Source: Bacteroidales bacterium (GTDB lineage Bacteria; Bacteroidota; Bacteroidia; Bacteroidales; UBA10428). From it: a DNA stretch of 64,000 nucleotides. The position numbers were made by a program, and so were the translations under genes. Location of the stretch: NCBI GenBank assembly GCA_016928305.1, contig JAFGKY010000005.1:19499-83498 (forward strand), given 5' to 3'. The notes below the pieces were generated by a model. It was not told the DNA's origin and ran no database searches. It saw only the letters and a list, made by a program, of their open reading frames with translations. This document shows, piece by piece, positions 54,182 through 63,822 of the stretch. Each line of letters opens with the position of its first letter. Within the stretch, counting starts at the first letter, position 1.

Positions 54182-56452
54182 ATGAAAACAAAGAAATCCT
54201 TCAAATCCTGTCTCAGGTCATCCGTATTTATTTCCATTTGTTTTAGTTGCATTGTTAATACGTCTGCACAGCAACAATGTTGGAATGATATTCAGCTTGG
54301 AGACGAAGCTAATGCAAAAGGGAAGTATGAAACAGCTCTTCAACATTATCTTTCAGCTGCTAATTGCTTTACAAATAATAACCATAAAGCCAATTGTTTT
54401 GTCTTTGCCGGAAACATGTGTATTAATCTTAAAGATTATGAAAATGCATTTAAATATTATGAACTATCAGCACAATTATATAATGATGATTATTATATAG
54501 CACGTTCAGATCTTTTCGCAGGTTATGCAAAATATGAATTAAAACAATATATAGAAGCTGCCGGATACTTTCATTATGCCGTTGAAATTGCAGAGAGTAA
54601 AAAGTATTATGATCTTGCCGGATATGCTTGTGATGGTGCAGGGCATGCCCTGAAATTCACTGAATGGGAAAGTGCAAAATACTATTGGAACCAAGCCGGG
54701 GAGAATTTTAACAAAGTAGATAAAGCATATACCATACCCTCTGAACTTCAAATTGAAATTGCTGCTCCTTCTACCAACAAACTGCGTGTTGGAAAAGATT
54801 TGTTTCCAAAAAGTGACCTGTTTAACCAGGGAGAAGCCGTATTGATAAGGGGTTCGGTTTTGTTCAAAGGTAAATCAGTAGGCCCAAAAGGAAACCGCAT
54901 GACTATTATTTTGGATGTACCGGGATGTAATTTGCCTATAAATAATCGGCAGACCTATATTGAATATATTCAATTAGATGAAACCGGTTCATTTACATTT
55001 ATTCCCTTTGCCGGATGGAATAAGGGGCGCTATACAATCATTTTATATGCCCAATATATTTTTGAGGAAGATCAAAAATTATTTTCAGGTTGCGATTCTT
55101 CATTGATAAATGTTCAATCAGGAGAACTTTCAGCGGATATTAATTCTCCTACAAACGAGATTATTAAAAAATATAAAGAAGTTATATCAAAAGGACCAAT
55201 ACATACTAATCCCGATGCACGCAATCATGTAAATAATACGATAACCGGAATGATTTTATCTTCATCCCCTCCCTGGGGATACCTGCATAATCATTGCCTT
55301 GATGGTACACAGTATGATCCCCATCATAATTTCACTTGCGAAGGATATCAGAGTCAGGTGCTAACGTTTTTTGATCATTTGCGATTTAATTCAGATCCGG
55401 ATATTCGTGCATTAATGAATGGATTGGATTATGGCCCGATACAAAGAAATACGGTAATTTCTTCTGTTTGGGAAGCAGCGGATCCATATTTTCATGTAGC
55501 TGTTGTTTTATACCGGATTGGCATGGACTGGAAAACAGATCCCCAGGCATTGGTGTTTGATCCCTGGTTTGAACAGGAACCATGGATTTATACCATGGAA
55601 CAATGGAAGAAAAAGAACACCTGGATAATACCCTTTGAACCTACAGTAGACAGGCAAATGCTGTTAAGAACCAAGCCTTTGTGGGATGGCTTCCCCATCA
55701 CCAACAATGCGATTTGTTCAGGATTTAATTCCATTTACAGCAACCAGTTCATGCCAAATGTCAAAAAGAAAACAAATACTATGATCCATTGTCCGGTAAC
55801 AATTCTTATCACCAATTCTGAAGGCAAAAAGACAGGCATTAAGCCTGACGGAAATTTTATTCAGGATTTTGTGACAACAGTTTATGCCCCCGATGAAAAC
55901 AATGACACTTCCGGATGGTTTTTTGAACTTCCGGAAGACTCTTATGAAATACAGATCACCGGTACCGACGACGGAGAGTTCCATGTACATATAAGCGGGG
56001 AACTAGTTGAAAATGGATTTTTAAACTATGGTGCACAACCTATCAGTAAAGACAAAACAGCAACCATAACCCTTGGTCCTGATATTGATAAGCCAATCTT
56101 AATCCTGCCCGATGGAACGGAAATTGAACCCGTTTCAGAACCAATTGGTATATATGATGTGCTGACAAAAAATCATGATAATGTGATAACACATAATCAT
56201 CCCAATCCGTTCAGTGAGACTACAATGATATTATTTCATTTGCCCCGAAATACGCATGTGAAAATTGAGGTATTTGACATATCGGGCAAAAATATCAACA
56301 CCCTGATGGATGCTTACCAAAATGCAGGGGAACATACTATACTCTGGAACGGGACAGACGAATCCGGGGCCAGTGTTCAATGCGGCATCTATTTTTACAA
56401 AATAAGCACAGACAATTATGCATTGACCAATAAGATGTTTTTGATCCGATAA
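54182..56452 (+). CDS. Secreted TPR protein with papain-like C-H-D residues and T9SS sorting domain
   Basis: A 756-residue exported protein with signal peptide (ending T-S-A-Q), about four TPR-like helix pairs (residues 35-185), a middle domain, and a T9SS type A C-terminus (H-P-N-P-F-S-E-T, G-I-Y-F-Y-K-I). In the middle domain I see a possible transglutaminase/papain-type triad in the right order: Cys386 in T-C-E-G-Y-Q, His438 in Y-F-H-V-A-V-V, and Asp460 in V-F-D-P-W. This is inference. No named family is recognised. If correct it would be a cell-surface cysteine peptidase or cross-linking enzyme. Confidence 0.65.
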   Translation: MKTKKSFKSCLRSSVFISICFSCIVNTSAQQQCWNDIQLGDEANAKGKYETALQHYLSAANCFTNNNHKANCFVFAGNMCINLKDYENAFKYYELSAQLYNDDYYIARSDLFAGYAKYELKQYIEAAGYFHYAVEIAESKKYYDLAGYACDGAGHALKFTEWESAKYYWNQAGENFNKVDKAYTIPSELQIEIAAPSTNKLRVGKDLFPKSDLFNQGEAVLIRGSVLFKGKSVGPKGNRMTIILDVPGCNLPINNRQTYIEYIQLDETGSFTFIPFAGWNKGRYTIILYAQYIFEEDQKLFSGCDSSLINVQSGELSADINSPTNEIIKKYKEVISKGPIHTNPDARNHVNNTITGMILSSSPPWGYLHNHCLDGTQYDPHHNFTCEGYQSQVLTFFDHLRFNSDPDIRALMNGLDYGPIQRNTVISSVWEAADPYFHVAVVLYRIGMDWKTDPQALVFDPWFEQEPWIYTMEQWKKKNTWIIPFEPTVDRQMLLRTKPLWDGFPITNNAICSGFNSIYSNQFMPNVKKKTNTMIHCPVTILITNSEGKKTGIKPDGNFIQDFVTTVYAPDENNDTSGWFFELPEDSYEIQITGTDDGEFHVHISGELVENGFLNYGAQPISKDKTATITLGPDIDKPILILPDGTEIEPVSEPIGIYDVLTKNHDNVITHNHPNPFSETTMILFHLPRNTHVKIEVFDISGKNINTLMDAYQNAGEHTILWNGTDESGASVQCGIYFYKISTDNYALTNKMFLIR

Positions 56453-56532
56453 ACATCTTTGAAATTCATGTTACTCCCTGTACAGATACTTTAATTCACC
56501 GGATGATTGCACAACCGGTTACCGGATACCGG

Positions 56533-56850
56533 TTATGGATTACCTTCTGCATCCTCCGGCCTGCCATAATACATCGCCTTATGCGAGGGACAGGTACAGT
56601 TCTTATCAAATGGATCGGGGCATGCACGTATCAGCTCAACAGCACGATCTCCGGTTGCCTTATCCACTGAAAAAAAAGATATTTTAGCATCTCCCAGAAA
56701 ACAATCATAATATGATTCTACGGTATAGGCACCACATGCACTGCAAAAAATATAAGTATAGATATACTCATCGCCCATAACGGAAACCGAAATACCGGCT
56801 CTCGGTCCATCGATTTCCTTAAACACCCTTTTACACGTAAGACACTCCAT
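56533..56850 (-). CDS. Small putative zinc-ribbon protein
   Basis: About 105 residues from the ATG at 56850 (M-E-C-L-T-C-K-R-V-F). C-x2-C at the N-terminus and C-x2-C in F-C-S-A-C-G-A-Y suggest a zinc ribbon; a late C-x1-C in N-C-T-C-P is also present. Function unknown. A longer open start at 56868 adds residues encoded by an AAAGTGAAAA repeat. Overlaps the preceding oxidoreductase gene by 20 bases. Confidence 0.6.
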   Translation of the reverse strand: MECLTCKRVFKEIDGPRAGISVSVMGDEYIYTYIFCSACGAYTVESYYDCFLGDAKISFFSVDKATGDRAVELIRACPDPFDKNCTCPSHKAMYYGRPEDAEGNP

Positions 56851-57547
56851 TCCCTTTTCGTTTTTCACTTTTCACTTTATAATCGTCAGGTTTTGACAGC
56901 AGAAGCAAATCGGGCATCTCCAGGATATGCTTCCCATATCCCCGGGTAACCGCATGAATCATAGCCAGACCAAATTCCCTCAGGGTGAAGAAATAATCGG
57001 GAAACAGGGCACGCAAAACCGGATAGAACCAGTTTATCAACTTGTAAACGAGATGTATATTCTTTAATCCCTTTGTTGGTTGCATAAAGGCGGGCCGGAA
57101 ATTATAGACTTTCTTAAAAGGAAGTTTCATCAGCGCGTTTTCAGTTTTGCCTTTCACCCTGATAAAGCTGAAACATCCCTTTTCGTTGCTCTTAACCCCT
57201 GCCCCCGACACATAGCAAAAGATCATATCAGGATTCAGCCTGCACAAGGTTTGTGCAAAAGTCATCGTTAAGGTATACGTTATCTTAAAATAAGCTGACC
57301 GGGACTTGCTCAACGGCGCAGTGCCCAGGCAAAAGAAGCATGTGTTATATCCGGTAAGCCGGCTTTCAATGCCTGAAAGATCGAAGAAATTCTTTACAAG
57401 TACCTCAGATATTTTTGAATGTGTTACGTCGCATGGCCTTCTTCCAACCACTAACATTTCTTCAACCTCATCATGCAACAGGCATTCACGCAACACACCT
57501 TCGCCTACCATGCCGGTGGCACCTGTGAGGATAGCCTTTATTTTCAT
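56831..57547 (-). CDS. NAD(P)-binding Rossmann oxidoreductase (HTATIP2/SDR-like)
   Basis: A 238-residue atypical SDR: N-terminal T-G-A-T-G-M-V-G-E-G-V dinucleotide motif, V-V-G-R-R-P, and F-C-Y-V-S-G-A-G-V active-site-region serine; R-V-K-G-K-T-E-N-A-L keeps a Lys. Substrate unknown. The last ~10 codons (D-Y-K-V-K-S-E-K-R-K-G) are made by an AAAAGTGAAAAACG repeat, so the natural C-terminus may once have been shorter. Confidence 0.8.
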   Translation of the reverse strand: MKIKAILTGATGMVGEGVLRECLLHDEVEEMLVVGRRPCDVTHSKISEVLVKNFFDLSGIESRLTGYNTCFFCLGTAPLSKSRSAYFKITYTLTMTFAQTLCRLNPDMIFCYVSGAGVKSNEKGCFSFIRVKGKTENALMKLPFKKVYNFRPAFMQPTKGLKNIHLVYKLINWFYPVLRALFPDYFFTLREFGLAMIHAVTRGYGKHILEMPDLLLLSKPDDYKVKSEKRKGNGVSYV

Positions 57548-57769
57548 TTAAACAAAATTTCTGTACCCCGTCGGGGTGTTTATCCCATTGGATTGTTCAA
57601 GCATATTATTGAATGCAAGATACAAATACTTTAAATATAGAAGATGGTATTAAACCCGAATTCTATGTTGGTTTCCGGATGAATTTTGCCGTTTTTTACA
57701 GTCATAATTTGTATATTCGGCGATTCCATTCAGCATAGTGGAGAATTTTTTCATTTCATTAATAAGCCA

Positions 57770-59248
57770 GTGCTAAAAAAAAAGATCATAATCATCGGAG
57801 GTGGAGTAGCCGGTTTATCCGCAGGTATTTACGGACAAATGTTCGGATTTGAAACCCTGATTTTCGAAATGCACAACGTACCGGGAGGACAGTGCACTGC
57901 ATGGGACCGCAACGGATATCGCTTTGACTACTGCCTGCACTGGCTGATCGGGACCAGGACATCGGCATTCCATGACATATGGAAAGAAACCAATGTGATC
58001 AATGACAACGTGGTAATTGTTGACAATGAAATCCATACTGTCTATATCGATGATACATGGGGAGAATTTATTATTTATAACAACGTTGACAAATGGCAGG
58101 AATACCTTACTTCCAAGGCCCCGGAAGATGCCTTGGCCATCCGCAACATGTGCGATCATATGCGTATGGGTGCCGGTTTTGAACCCTTTTTTAAAGCCCC
58201 GTCACTAAGGAGTTTCCTCGATTATGTCAGGGTATTGTTGACAAAAACAAAACTCCTGTTTATGCTGAATCGTTATTCCAAAATGCCGGCAAAAACCTAT
58301 TTCAACAAGCTGAAATTTAAAAGTCCCTGGCTCAGGTTCTTCCTGCATAAACTCTTTGGTGAAACCAATTTCTCCGCCCTGATCGTCATCATGATGCTGG
58401 GTTGGTTTCATTTAAAAAATGCCGGTTACCTGGTAGGAGGTTCGCTTCCGTTAGCCCTCCGTATGGCTGACAGATACCGTGACCTGGGAGGAAAACTTCA
58501 GCTGGGTAAGAAAGTGGAAAAGATACTGGTGGAGAAGAACCGCGCAACCGGAATACAATTAACCGATGGTACCGTGTATCATGCAGATTATATCATCAGC
58601 GCGGCTGATGGTCATGCCACGCTGTTCGATATGCTTGAAGGAAAATACCTGACTCCTGAACTCAGAAGAGCTTACTCAACCTGGGATCTGTATGATCCGT
58701 TTGTTCAGGTGGCCTTTGGCGTGAATGATAGAATTCGCTCAAAGGCCGTTACCACAGCATACATAAAAGATATCTTTACCATAGGGAACCTGGAGATACG
58801 GCACGGCTATTCCATTATGAACCAGTCAATGAATGATCCAACGCTTGCACCGGAGGGTAAAACAAGCCTGGTTTTACGTTTTGACAGTGCATGGGAAGAC
58901 TGGGAAAACATCGGTGCGGAAGATTATAAAAGGCTGAAAGATCTTTTCAAAGACAAGGGCATTAAATTGCTCGAAAAACATTACCCCGGGATAACGTGCA
59001 ACATTGAAGTGATTGATGTTGCCACTCCCAAAACAAACGTGAAATATACAGGCGTATGGAAAGGGGCCTATGAAGGATTTTTGCCTACCGGCAACATGGT
59101 CAAAAAAACCCTGAAACCCACAATTCCGGGATTGAAATCCTTTTATATGATCGGACAATGGATGTTCCCCGGAGGGGGATTACCCCCGGCCGCCCAGTCA
59201 GGGCAATGGGTCATGCAAATGATATGCAGGAACAGAAAGAATACCTGA
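57770..59248 (+). CDS. FAD-dependent phytoene-desaturase/CrtISO-like oxidoreductase
   Basis: A ~492-residue flavoprotein with the FAD motif I-I-I-G-G-G-V-A-G-L-S-A-G-I at the N-terminus, V-P-G-G-Q-C-T-A-W (amine-oxidase-family second motif), and a C-terminal flavin-contact region G-Q-W-M-F-P-G-G-G-L-P-P-A-A-Q-S-G. Similar to CrtI/RetSat/prolycopene-isomerase-like enzymes of unknown substrate in Bacteroidota. The GTG at 57770 places the first residue just before the Rossmann strand; a TTG at 57686 would add 28 unlike residues. No carotenoid cluster is nearby. Confidence 0.8.
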   Translation: MLKKKIIIIGGGVAGLSAGIYGQMFGFETLIFEMHNVPGGQCTAWDRNGYRFDYCLHWLIGTRTSAFHDIWKETNVINDNVVIVDNEIHTVYIDDTWGEFIIYNNVDKWQEYLTSKAPEDALAIRNMCDHMRMGAGFEPFFKAPSLRSFLDYVRVLLTKTKLLFMLNRYSKMPAKTYFNKLKFKSPWLRFFLHKLFGETNFSALIVIMMLGWFHLKNAGYLVGGSLPLALRMADRYRDLGGKLQLGKKVEKILVEKNRATGIQLTDGTVYHADYIISAADGHATLFDMLEGKYLTPELRRAYSTWDLYDPFVQVAFGVNDRIRSKAVTTAYIKDIFTIGNLEIRHGYSIMNQSMNDPTLAPEGKTSLVLRFDSAWEDWENIGAEDYKRLKDLFKDKGIKLLEKHYPGITCNIEVIDVATPKTNVKYTGVWKGAYEGFLPTGNMVKKTLKPTIPGLKSFYMIGQWMFPGGGLPPAAQSGQWVMQMICRNRKNT

Positions 59249-59376
59249 CATCCCTGATAAAATACAATTCCATTCTTTCATTGTTGCATTTTTGTATTCG
59301 TATCGAAAAAATATTTTTGTTTCATCATAAACATAACCGAATAATTTTGCAGGTAACAATGATATAAAAATGAATC

Positions 59377-60285
59377 ATGAAATCATACTATTCTTTGGTA
59401 TTAATAGTTTTTATTGCCTGTTTATTCATATTTACAGGATGCGAAAATGAGAATATCAGTAATGAAAATTTATTATTTCCTGCCGGTCGCTCTTTTCTCG
59501 GTTCAAGCGAGATAACCGTTACCACTAATGATGCTGTTTGCAGCCCTGAATTCATCTATGACAGTTGCGGAGGATACTGGATTAAAATTCACAAAGAAGA
59601 CCTGCCGAAAAACGGAATCATTTGTATACAATATATCCGGAAGAAAGAAGATTTGATCCTATTTCAGGAACCTGCTGCCAGTGAAAATGACTGGCTCAGT
59701 GAATCATTCTATATCGATTGCAATCATGATCTGGTGAAAGCAAAAGCTGCCCAATTGACACAGTACCCTAATGGTAATATTGAAAAAGCAAAGCAGATAC
59801 AGCAATTTGTGATTGGTCATATTGCTTTTCAGAACTATAAGGATTCTTTTCTGGAGAAGGCTTCAACAACTTATACGCTGGGATATGGTACCTGCATGAA
59901 TTTTTCAAGGCTTTACATAGCCTTATGCCGGGCAGCCGGAATACCTGCACGTTCCGTATGGGGCATTGTATATGGTTACAACAACGATAACATCTATGAT
60001 TATCACCACCAGTGGGCTGAAATTCGTGATGAAAACGGATACTGGCATCCGGCTGATTTTAACTACACAAGAAGTTTTGATTTGAATGACATACGGTACC
60101 TCGACTTATTATATGCCGCAGAAGAAAACAGTTTTTTGTATGAAAATTCCTCCGGTACGATTATACCAGGGAATGTAAAATATTTCAACAATTATCCGGC
60201 AACATTAACCGGCAGGCTGGGCTTTGAGATGACAGAGGACCACCGGCCTGAATACATGACGGTGCAATACACTTATACATTCTGA
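59377..60285 (+). CDS. Transglutaminase-like lipoprotein
   Basis: A 302-residue lipoprotein (lipobox F-I-F-T-G-C, Cys22) with a transglutaminase-core domain. The triad is visible: Cys173 in G-Y-G-T-C-M-N-F-S-R-L, His211 in H-H-Q-W-A-E-I, and Asp227 in W-H-P-A-D-F-N-Y. Probably a periplasmic or surface cysteine protease-like or cross-linking enzyme; substrate unknown. It ends with a beta-rich tail. Confidence 0.85.
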   Translation: MKSYYSLVLIVFIACLFIFTGCENENISNENLLFPAGRSFLGSSEITVTTNDAVCSPEFIYDSCGGYWIKIHKEDLPKNGIICIQYIRKKEDLILFQEPAASENDWLSESFYIDCNHDLVKAKAAQLTQYPNGNIEKAKQIQQFVIGHIAFQNYKDSFLEKASTTYTLGYGTCMNFSRLYIALCRAAGIPARSVWGIVYGYNNDNIYDYHHQWAEIRDENGYWHPADFNYTRSFDLNDIRYLDLLYAAEENSFLYENSSGTIIPGNVKYFNNYPATLTGRLGFEMTEDHRPEYMTVQYTYTF

Positions 60286-60494
60286 TCAACCAGCTTATTA
60301 TCTTTGAATTGATCAGGGCAAGTCTGTTTTCGCAATATACCTTTCCGTATTATCAGACCTGTAAAAATATACGATCAATAATAAAATTCAATATGTACGT
60401 TAACAATCCGGAAGATTATTTTGTATGTGTGTATTGCCTGCCGTCCAGGTTTTTCTTCCTTCTTAGATCTTTCTTCTTCGATTTTTAATCTTAT

Positions 60495-61232
60495 TTACTG
60501 CTTCAATGCCGCTTTTGTAAAAATATACTCCGGTATGTTCTGGTTAAATTTCACATCGGTTATGATGAATTCCGTTCCCTCTCCCTCTTTGAGCATGTCT
60601 TTAAAAACGATGATCATGGGAAACCAGCGACTCTGGATCATCTTGACATCCGAAAGTGTTGTGCGCTTCAGCAGCTGGCCACTTTTGGCAAAGAGCTCTT
60701 CCTTCAGCGGGACAAACCGCTCTGCGTCAATCCACATCTTGCGTGAAAAATAAGCTACATTGGTAACTTTGGCTTTTAACTCTAGGACATGACATTTTCT
60801 TCCGTCCACTTCTTCGCTACCTGTGACCGTGGCGGTGTAAACATCAGTCAGTTTCCGGTCATCCATCATATCTTCGTACGAAAGGTCAGAACCCATCACT
60901 GATTGCCGTAACATATGGCCCGAAATCTGGATAGTACGGTCGGTTGAAGGAGAGTAGATCCACAGCTGATCCTCGAGTTTCAACATCTTGGTACCCTGTT
61001 CACGGGCCGGCGAAAGGTATTCGGTGAAAGCCTTTTTATCGCCTACCGAGTAAGACCGCGAAGTTATGGTGCGACTTGTGCGTTTTCCGTGAATGATCAT
61101 GGATGATTCAAAGATCCTGTTCTCCGATGAGATGTTCTTTTCAACCTTTTTCAGGATGTCATCGGCGGCGGGCTGACTAAAAACCGCGCCAGTAATGACT
61201 GTTAATAATGTTGCTATGATTGTGGTTTTCAT
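60495..61232 (-). CDS. LolA-like outer-membrane lipoprotein-sorting-type protein
   Basis: A 245-residue exported protein with signal peptide (1-19, ending V-F-S-Q) and the fold of the outer membrane lipoprotein-sorting family: S-S-M-I-I-H-G-K-R-T, Y-L-S-P-A-R-E-Q-G-T-K-M-L-K, L-W-I-Y-S-P-S-T-D-R-T-I-Q, and G-S-D-L-S-Y-E-D-M. It follows the ABC permeases and probably acts with them as a periplasmic lipid or lipoprotein carrier. Confidence 0.8.
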   Translation of the reverse strand: MKTTIIATLLTVITGAVFSQPAADDILKKVEKNISSENRIFESSMIIHGKRTSRTITSRSYSVGDKKAFTEYLSPAREQGTKMLKLEDQLWIYSPSTDRTIQISGHMLRQSVMGSDLSYEDMMDDRKLTDVYTATVTGSEEVDGRKCHVLELKAKVTNVAYFSRKMWIDAERFVPLKEELFAKSGQLLKRTTLSDVKMIQSRWFPMIIVFKDMLKEGEGTEFIITDVKFNQNIPEYIFTKAALKQ

Positions 61233-61256
61233 ATATTAAAAATTACATTTTCGTTT

Positions 61257-61350
61257 CAGACCCTGGCAGGACCTTCGGACACTGCCAGGTCTTCTTTTAC
61301 ATGTTTCATTCACTTTTCACTTTTCACTTTTCACTTTTCACTTTTCGTTT
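61257..61350. repeat. CTGGCAG palindrome plus ACTTTTC heptamer tract
   Basis: CTGGCAG (61263-61269) pairs with CTGCCAG (61282-61288), like 34369-34402, and is followed by about five ACTTTTC heptamers (61311-61346). The heptamer type also occurs near 42712, 43037 and 56856. Lies between the two permease-operon genes. Confidence 0.6.
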
Positions 61351-61361
61351 TTTACTTTATT

Positions 61362-62636
61362 TCAAGTTTCCAGTTCCTTAAACAGCTTCGCCGTCTGCCG
61401 TTTGAATATTCCTATACCTGAAAGCAGCGTGCCTAAAACCGTGGATAACAATCCCGGCAAAAATCCAATATAATAATCAACCGGGGTTATATGAGCCCTG
61501 ATGACCATGGGCATCATAACAGATGCTCCCTGCATCATCACTGAGATGTCTATCCCGTATTTCTGAAGCAAAAAGGCAAAGAACAAACCGAACAGGGTAC
61601 CGACAACAGTGCCGGCAATGCCTATCATAACTGATTCAACTATCATAGTACTGTATACATGTCTCTTTTCTTCTCCCATGGCCAGGCGTATGCCTATCTC
61701 GCCATAACGCCGAAGGCCGCCGATCAAACCGGCATTCCACAGTACGAGCGACATGGCCAGCACAAACACCAGGGTTATATAGAATGCCCAATAATCTGAC
61801 ATCTGTATATAAAAGGACATACTTGGCTGCTGGCCGAGTGTTTGCATTACCGGGGCATATTCATCGGTATCGCCGGCATATTTTTCATTAAATTGTCCGG
61901 CAATTTTCAGCGCTTCATCATTTTCATAAAAGCCTTCCTGCTGAAAACCGAGTATTTCACCGGCGGCATCGGTCATGTCAAGGGCCAGCTGTGCACCCCC
62001 GATATCAGTTATGACGGCTCCCCTGTCAAGAATGTCGTTACCGAAGGATACCGTACCTGATATAACGAAATTATGTATGCTCATGCTTCCAAACATGGTC
62101 GACCCGATTAGGGTAACCGTATCTCCCGGACCTGTTTTCAGCTTTTGTGAAAATTCTTCACTCAGTAACACCTCGCCTTGCTTTTCCGGCAGTTTTCCCC
62201 TTACCAGCGATTTTGCCAGGCTCAGCCGCTCAATCTCCTTTGTTCCGGGCGACAACAGATCAAGGCCGATCCCCATGGCCGGTCCCTGTGACCGTGTCTC
62301 GCCGTTTTCATCGGGGACATCGATAAGGCCGCCAAAATGAATGCGCTGTGCCCATTCAATATCCGGGAACTGTTCCTGTAAACTGTCCATCAGGGCACCT
62401 GCATCAAGGATGGCCAGATCATTGGGGATCTGGCTGGTATTCTCAGCATAAGCCCTTGTCATGACCCTGAGATGGCCGTTTGTGAACCTTGCATTCATTT
62501 CAATGGTGTCTCCCATAAAACCCGTTATGTAGGCATGCAGAAACACGGTGAGCATGACACCCAAAGCGACTACAATTATAGGCAGCCGGCTGCGGCTCTT
62601 GTCGCGGATAAGCCCTTTCAGCAGAAATCGTATCAT
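61362..62636 (-). CDS. ABC transporter permease (FtsX/MacB/LolE type), second
   Basis: A 424-residue permease: an N-terminal membrane helix, a large extracytoplasmic domain (about 45-270), then three C-terminal helices with the FtsX signature (R-R-Y-G-E-I-G-I-R-L-A-M-G-E). The start overlaps the first permease by 4 bases (ATGA). With its partner, the ATPase and the LolA-like protein it forms a mechanotransmission-type exporter, possibly for lipoproteins or lipids. Confidence 0.85.
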   Translation of the reverse strand: MIRFLLKGLIRDKSRSRLPIIVVALGVMLTVFLHAYITGFMGDTIEMNARFTNGHLRVMTRAYAENTSQIPNDLAILDAGALMDSLQEQFPDIEWAQRIHFGGLIDVPDENGETRSQGPAMGIGLDLLSPGTKEIERLSLAKSLVRGKLPEKQGEVLLSEEFSQKLKTGPGDTVTLIGSTMFGSMSIHNFVISGTVSFGNDILDRGAVITDIGGAQLALDMTDAAGEILGFQQEGFYENDEALKIAGQFNEKYAGDTDEYAPVMQTLGQQPSMSFYIQMSDYWAFYITLVFVLAMSLVLWNAGLIGGLRRYGEIGIRLAMGEEKRHVYSTMIVESVMIGIAGTVVGTLFGLFFAFLLQKYGIDISVMMQGASVMMPMVIRAHITPVDYYIGFLPGLLSTVLGTLLSGIGIFKRQTAKLFKELET

Positions 62637-63808
62637 TGCAGTTTCCCCCTTAATGCTTCTGTTGGATTCATTTTCGCTATTTTTCTTGATGGCCAGTAGC
62701 TTACAATAGCCGTGACCATGGTTATAATAAGCACGGTAGATATAACCAGACCCACACTGTAAATCGGGTACAGCGTTTTTGCTATTGACATACCAAAATC
62801 ACTGGCATCTATGGGCATGGTCCATCCGACTTTTGCCTGCCATATCAGAAAAGGCAGTCCATACGCCGCTGAAAGCAGGGCTGCCAGCACGGCATGCATG
62901 GTCCCCTCAACCGTAAACAAGCCAACCACCTGAGGGCGTGTATACCCAAGCGCTATATATGTGCCGATCTCTTTCTGCCGGCGGAATATGGAGAGTATCT
63001 GGGTGTCAAAAATCGCCAGCATGGCGAGCATCAGAAGTACAGCATAAAAAACTGATGTGCCGGCTGTCTTTGTCTTGATAATTTCGTCAATCGAAACCGT
63101 CAGTTCCTTTTTGGTCTTTAAGGTCCAGTTCCCTATAGCTGGCCTTATGGTTTCACTATCCCTGAAAGTAAGTATTGTTGCTTCACCGGGCAACAGCATC
63201 ATCGACTGCAGCTTTTCCAGGGGAATATAGACCTGCGACACATCAACCGTCGGCACAGTGGTTTCAAAAATGCCCGTAATCAGGATTTCTGCTGCATCGA
63301 AAGTTCCGTTTACATCACGCCAGCGAATGGTTACATAATCACCCAGAGCCAGCTTACTGTTCCTTGCCATACCAGATCCTATGATGGCAGGAATGGCATC
63401 GGCAATCGTATCGAGTTTATGTGTTGGCAGCATTAAAATGCTTTGTTCCGGATTGACGCCTTTGATCTTAATGGATTGCATGCGCCCCTGCGGATAGATG
63501 GTGCCCTGAACAATCAGGACAGGTTCTATATAACCCTTTTCAATTTCAGCCTTTACCTTATCGGGAATTGGTGCATGACTCTCATTCAGGGTGAATGGAT
63601 CATAGGGGTCGTACTTTTCATGCCAGTATTGTCCGCCGCCGATCTCCCAGTTTGTCATGTCAGTTTTGGCCTGATGGTCCCAGCCGGCCAGCACTCCTTT
63701 CATCCAGATGATCACAACGAAGGAGAAGGATAAAACAACGACCGCGAGCCATGTCCTGAGCCCCGCACCGATAAGGTTACGCCAGGCCAGTTTTATTGCC
63801 AGTTTCAT
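62633..63808 (-). CDS. ABC transporter permease (FtsX/MacB/LolE type), first
   Basis: A 391-residue permease of the same layout as its neighbour, with R-R-Q-K-E-I-G-T-Y-I-A-L-G-Y-T-R-P-Q in the first cytoplasmic loop and a periplasmic domain at about 40-260. Ends with P-T-E-A-L-R-G. It follows the ATPase by 14 bases and overlaps the next permease. Confidence 0.85.
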   Translation of the reverse strand: MKLAIKLAWRNLIGAGLRTWLAVVVLSFSFVVIIWMKGVLAGWDHQAKTDMTNWEIGGGQYWHEKYDPYDPFTLNESHAPIPDKVKAEIEKGYIEPVLIVQGTIYPQGRMQSIKIKGVNPEQSILMLPTHKLDTIADAIPAIIGSGMARNSKLALGDYVTIRWRDVNGTFDAAEILITGIFETTVPTVDVSQVYIPLEKLQSMMLLPGEATILTFRDSETIRPAIGNWTLKTKKELTVSIDEIIKTKTAGTSVFYAVLLMLAMLAIFDTQILSIFRRQKEIGTYIALGYTRPQVVGLFTVEGTMHAVLAALLSAAYGLPFLIWQAKVGWTMPIDASDFGMSIAKTLYPIYSVGLVISTVLIITMVTAIVSYWPSRKIAKMNPTEALRGKLQ

Positions 63809-63822
63809 TTTTTCTGAATTTT

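Noticed and set aside
61311..61346. ACTTTTC tract considered as a CRISPR-like or functional satellite
   Set aside because: Pure short tandem heptamers without spacers; better explained as slippage-prone simple repeat.
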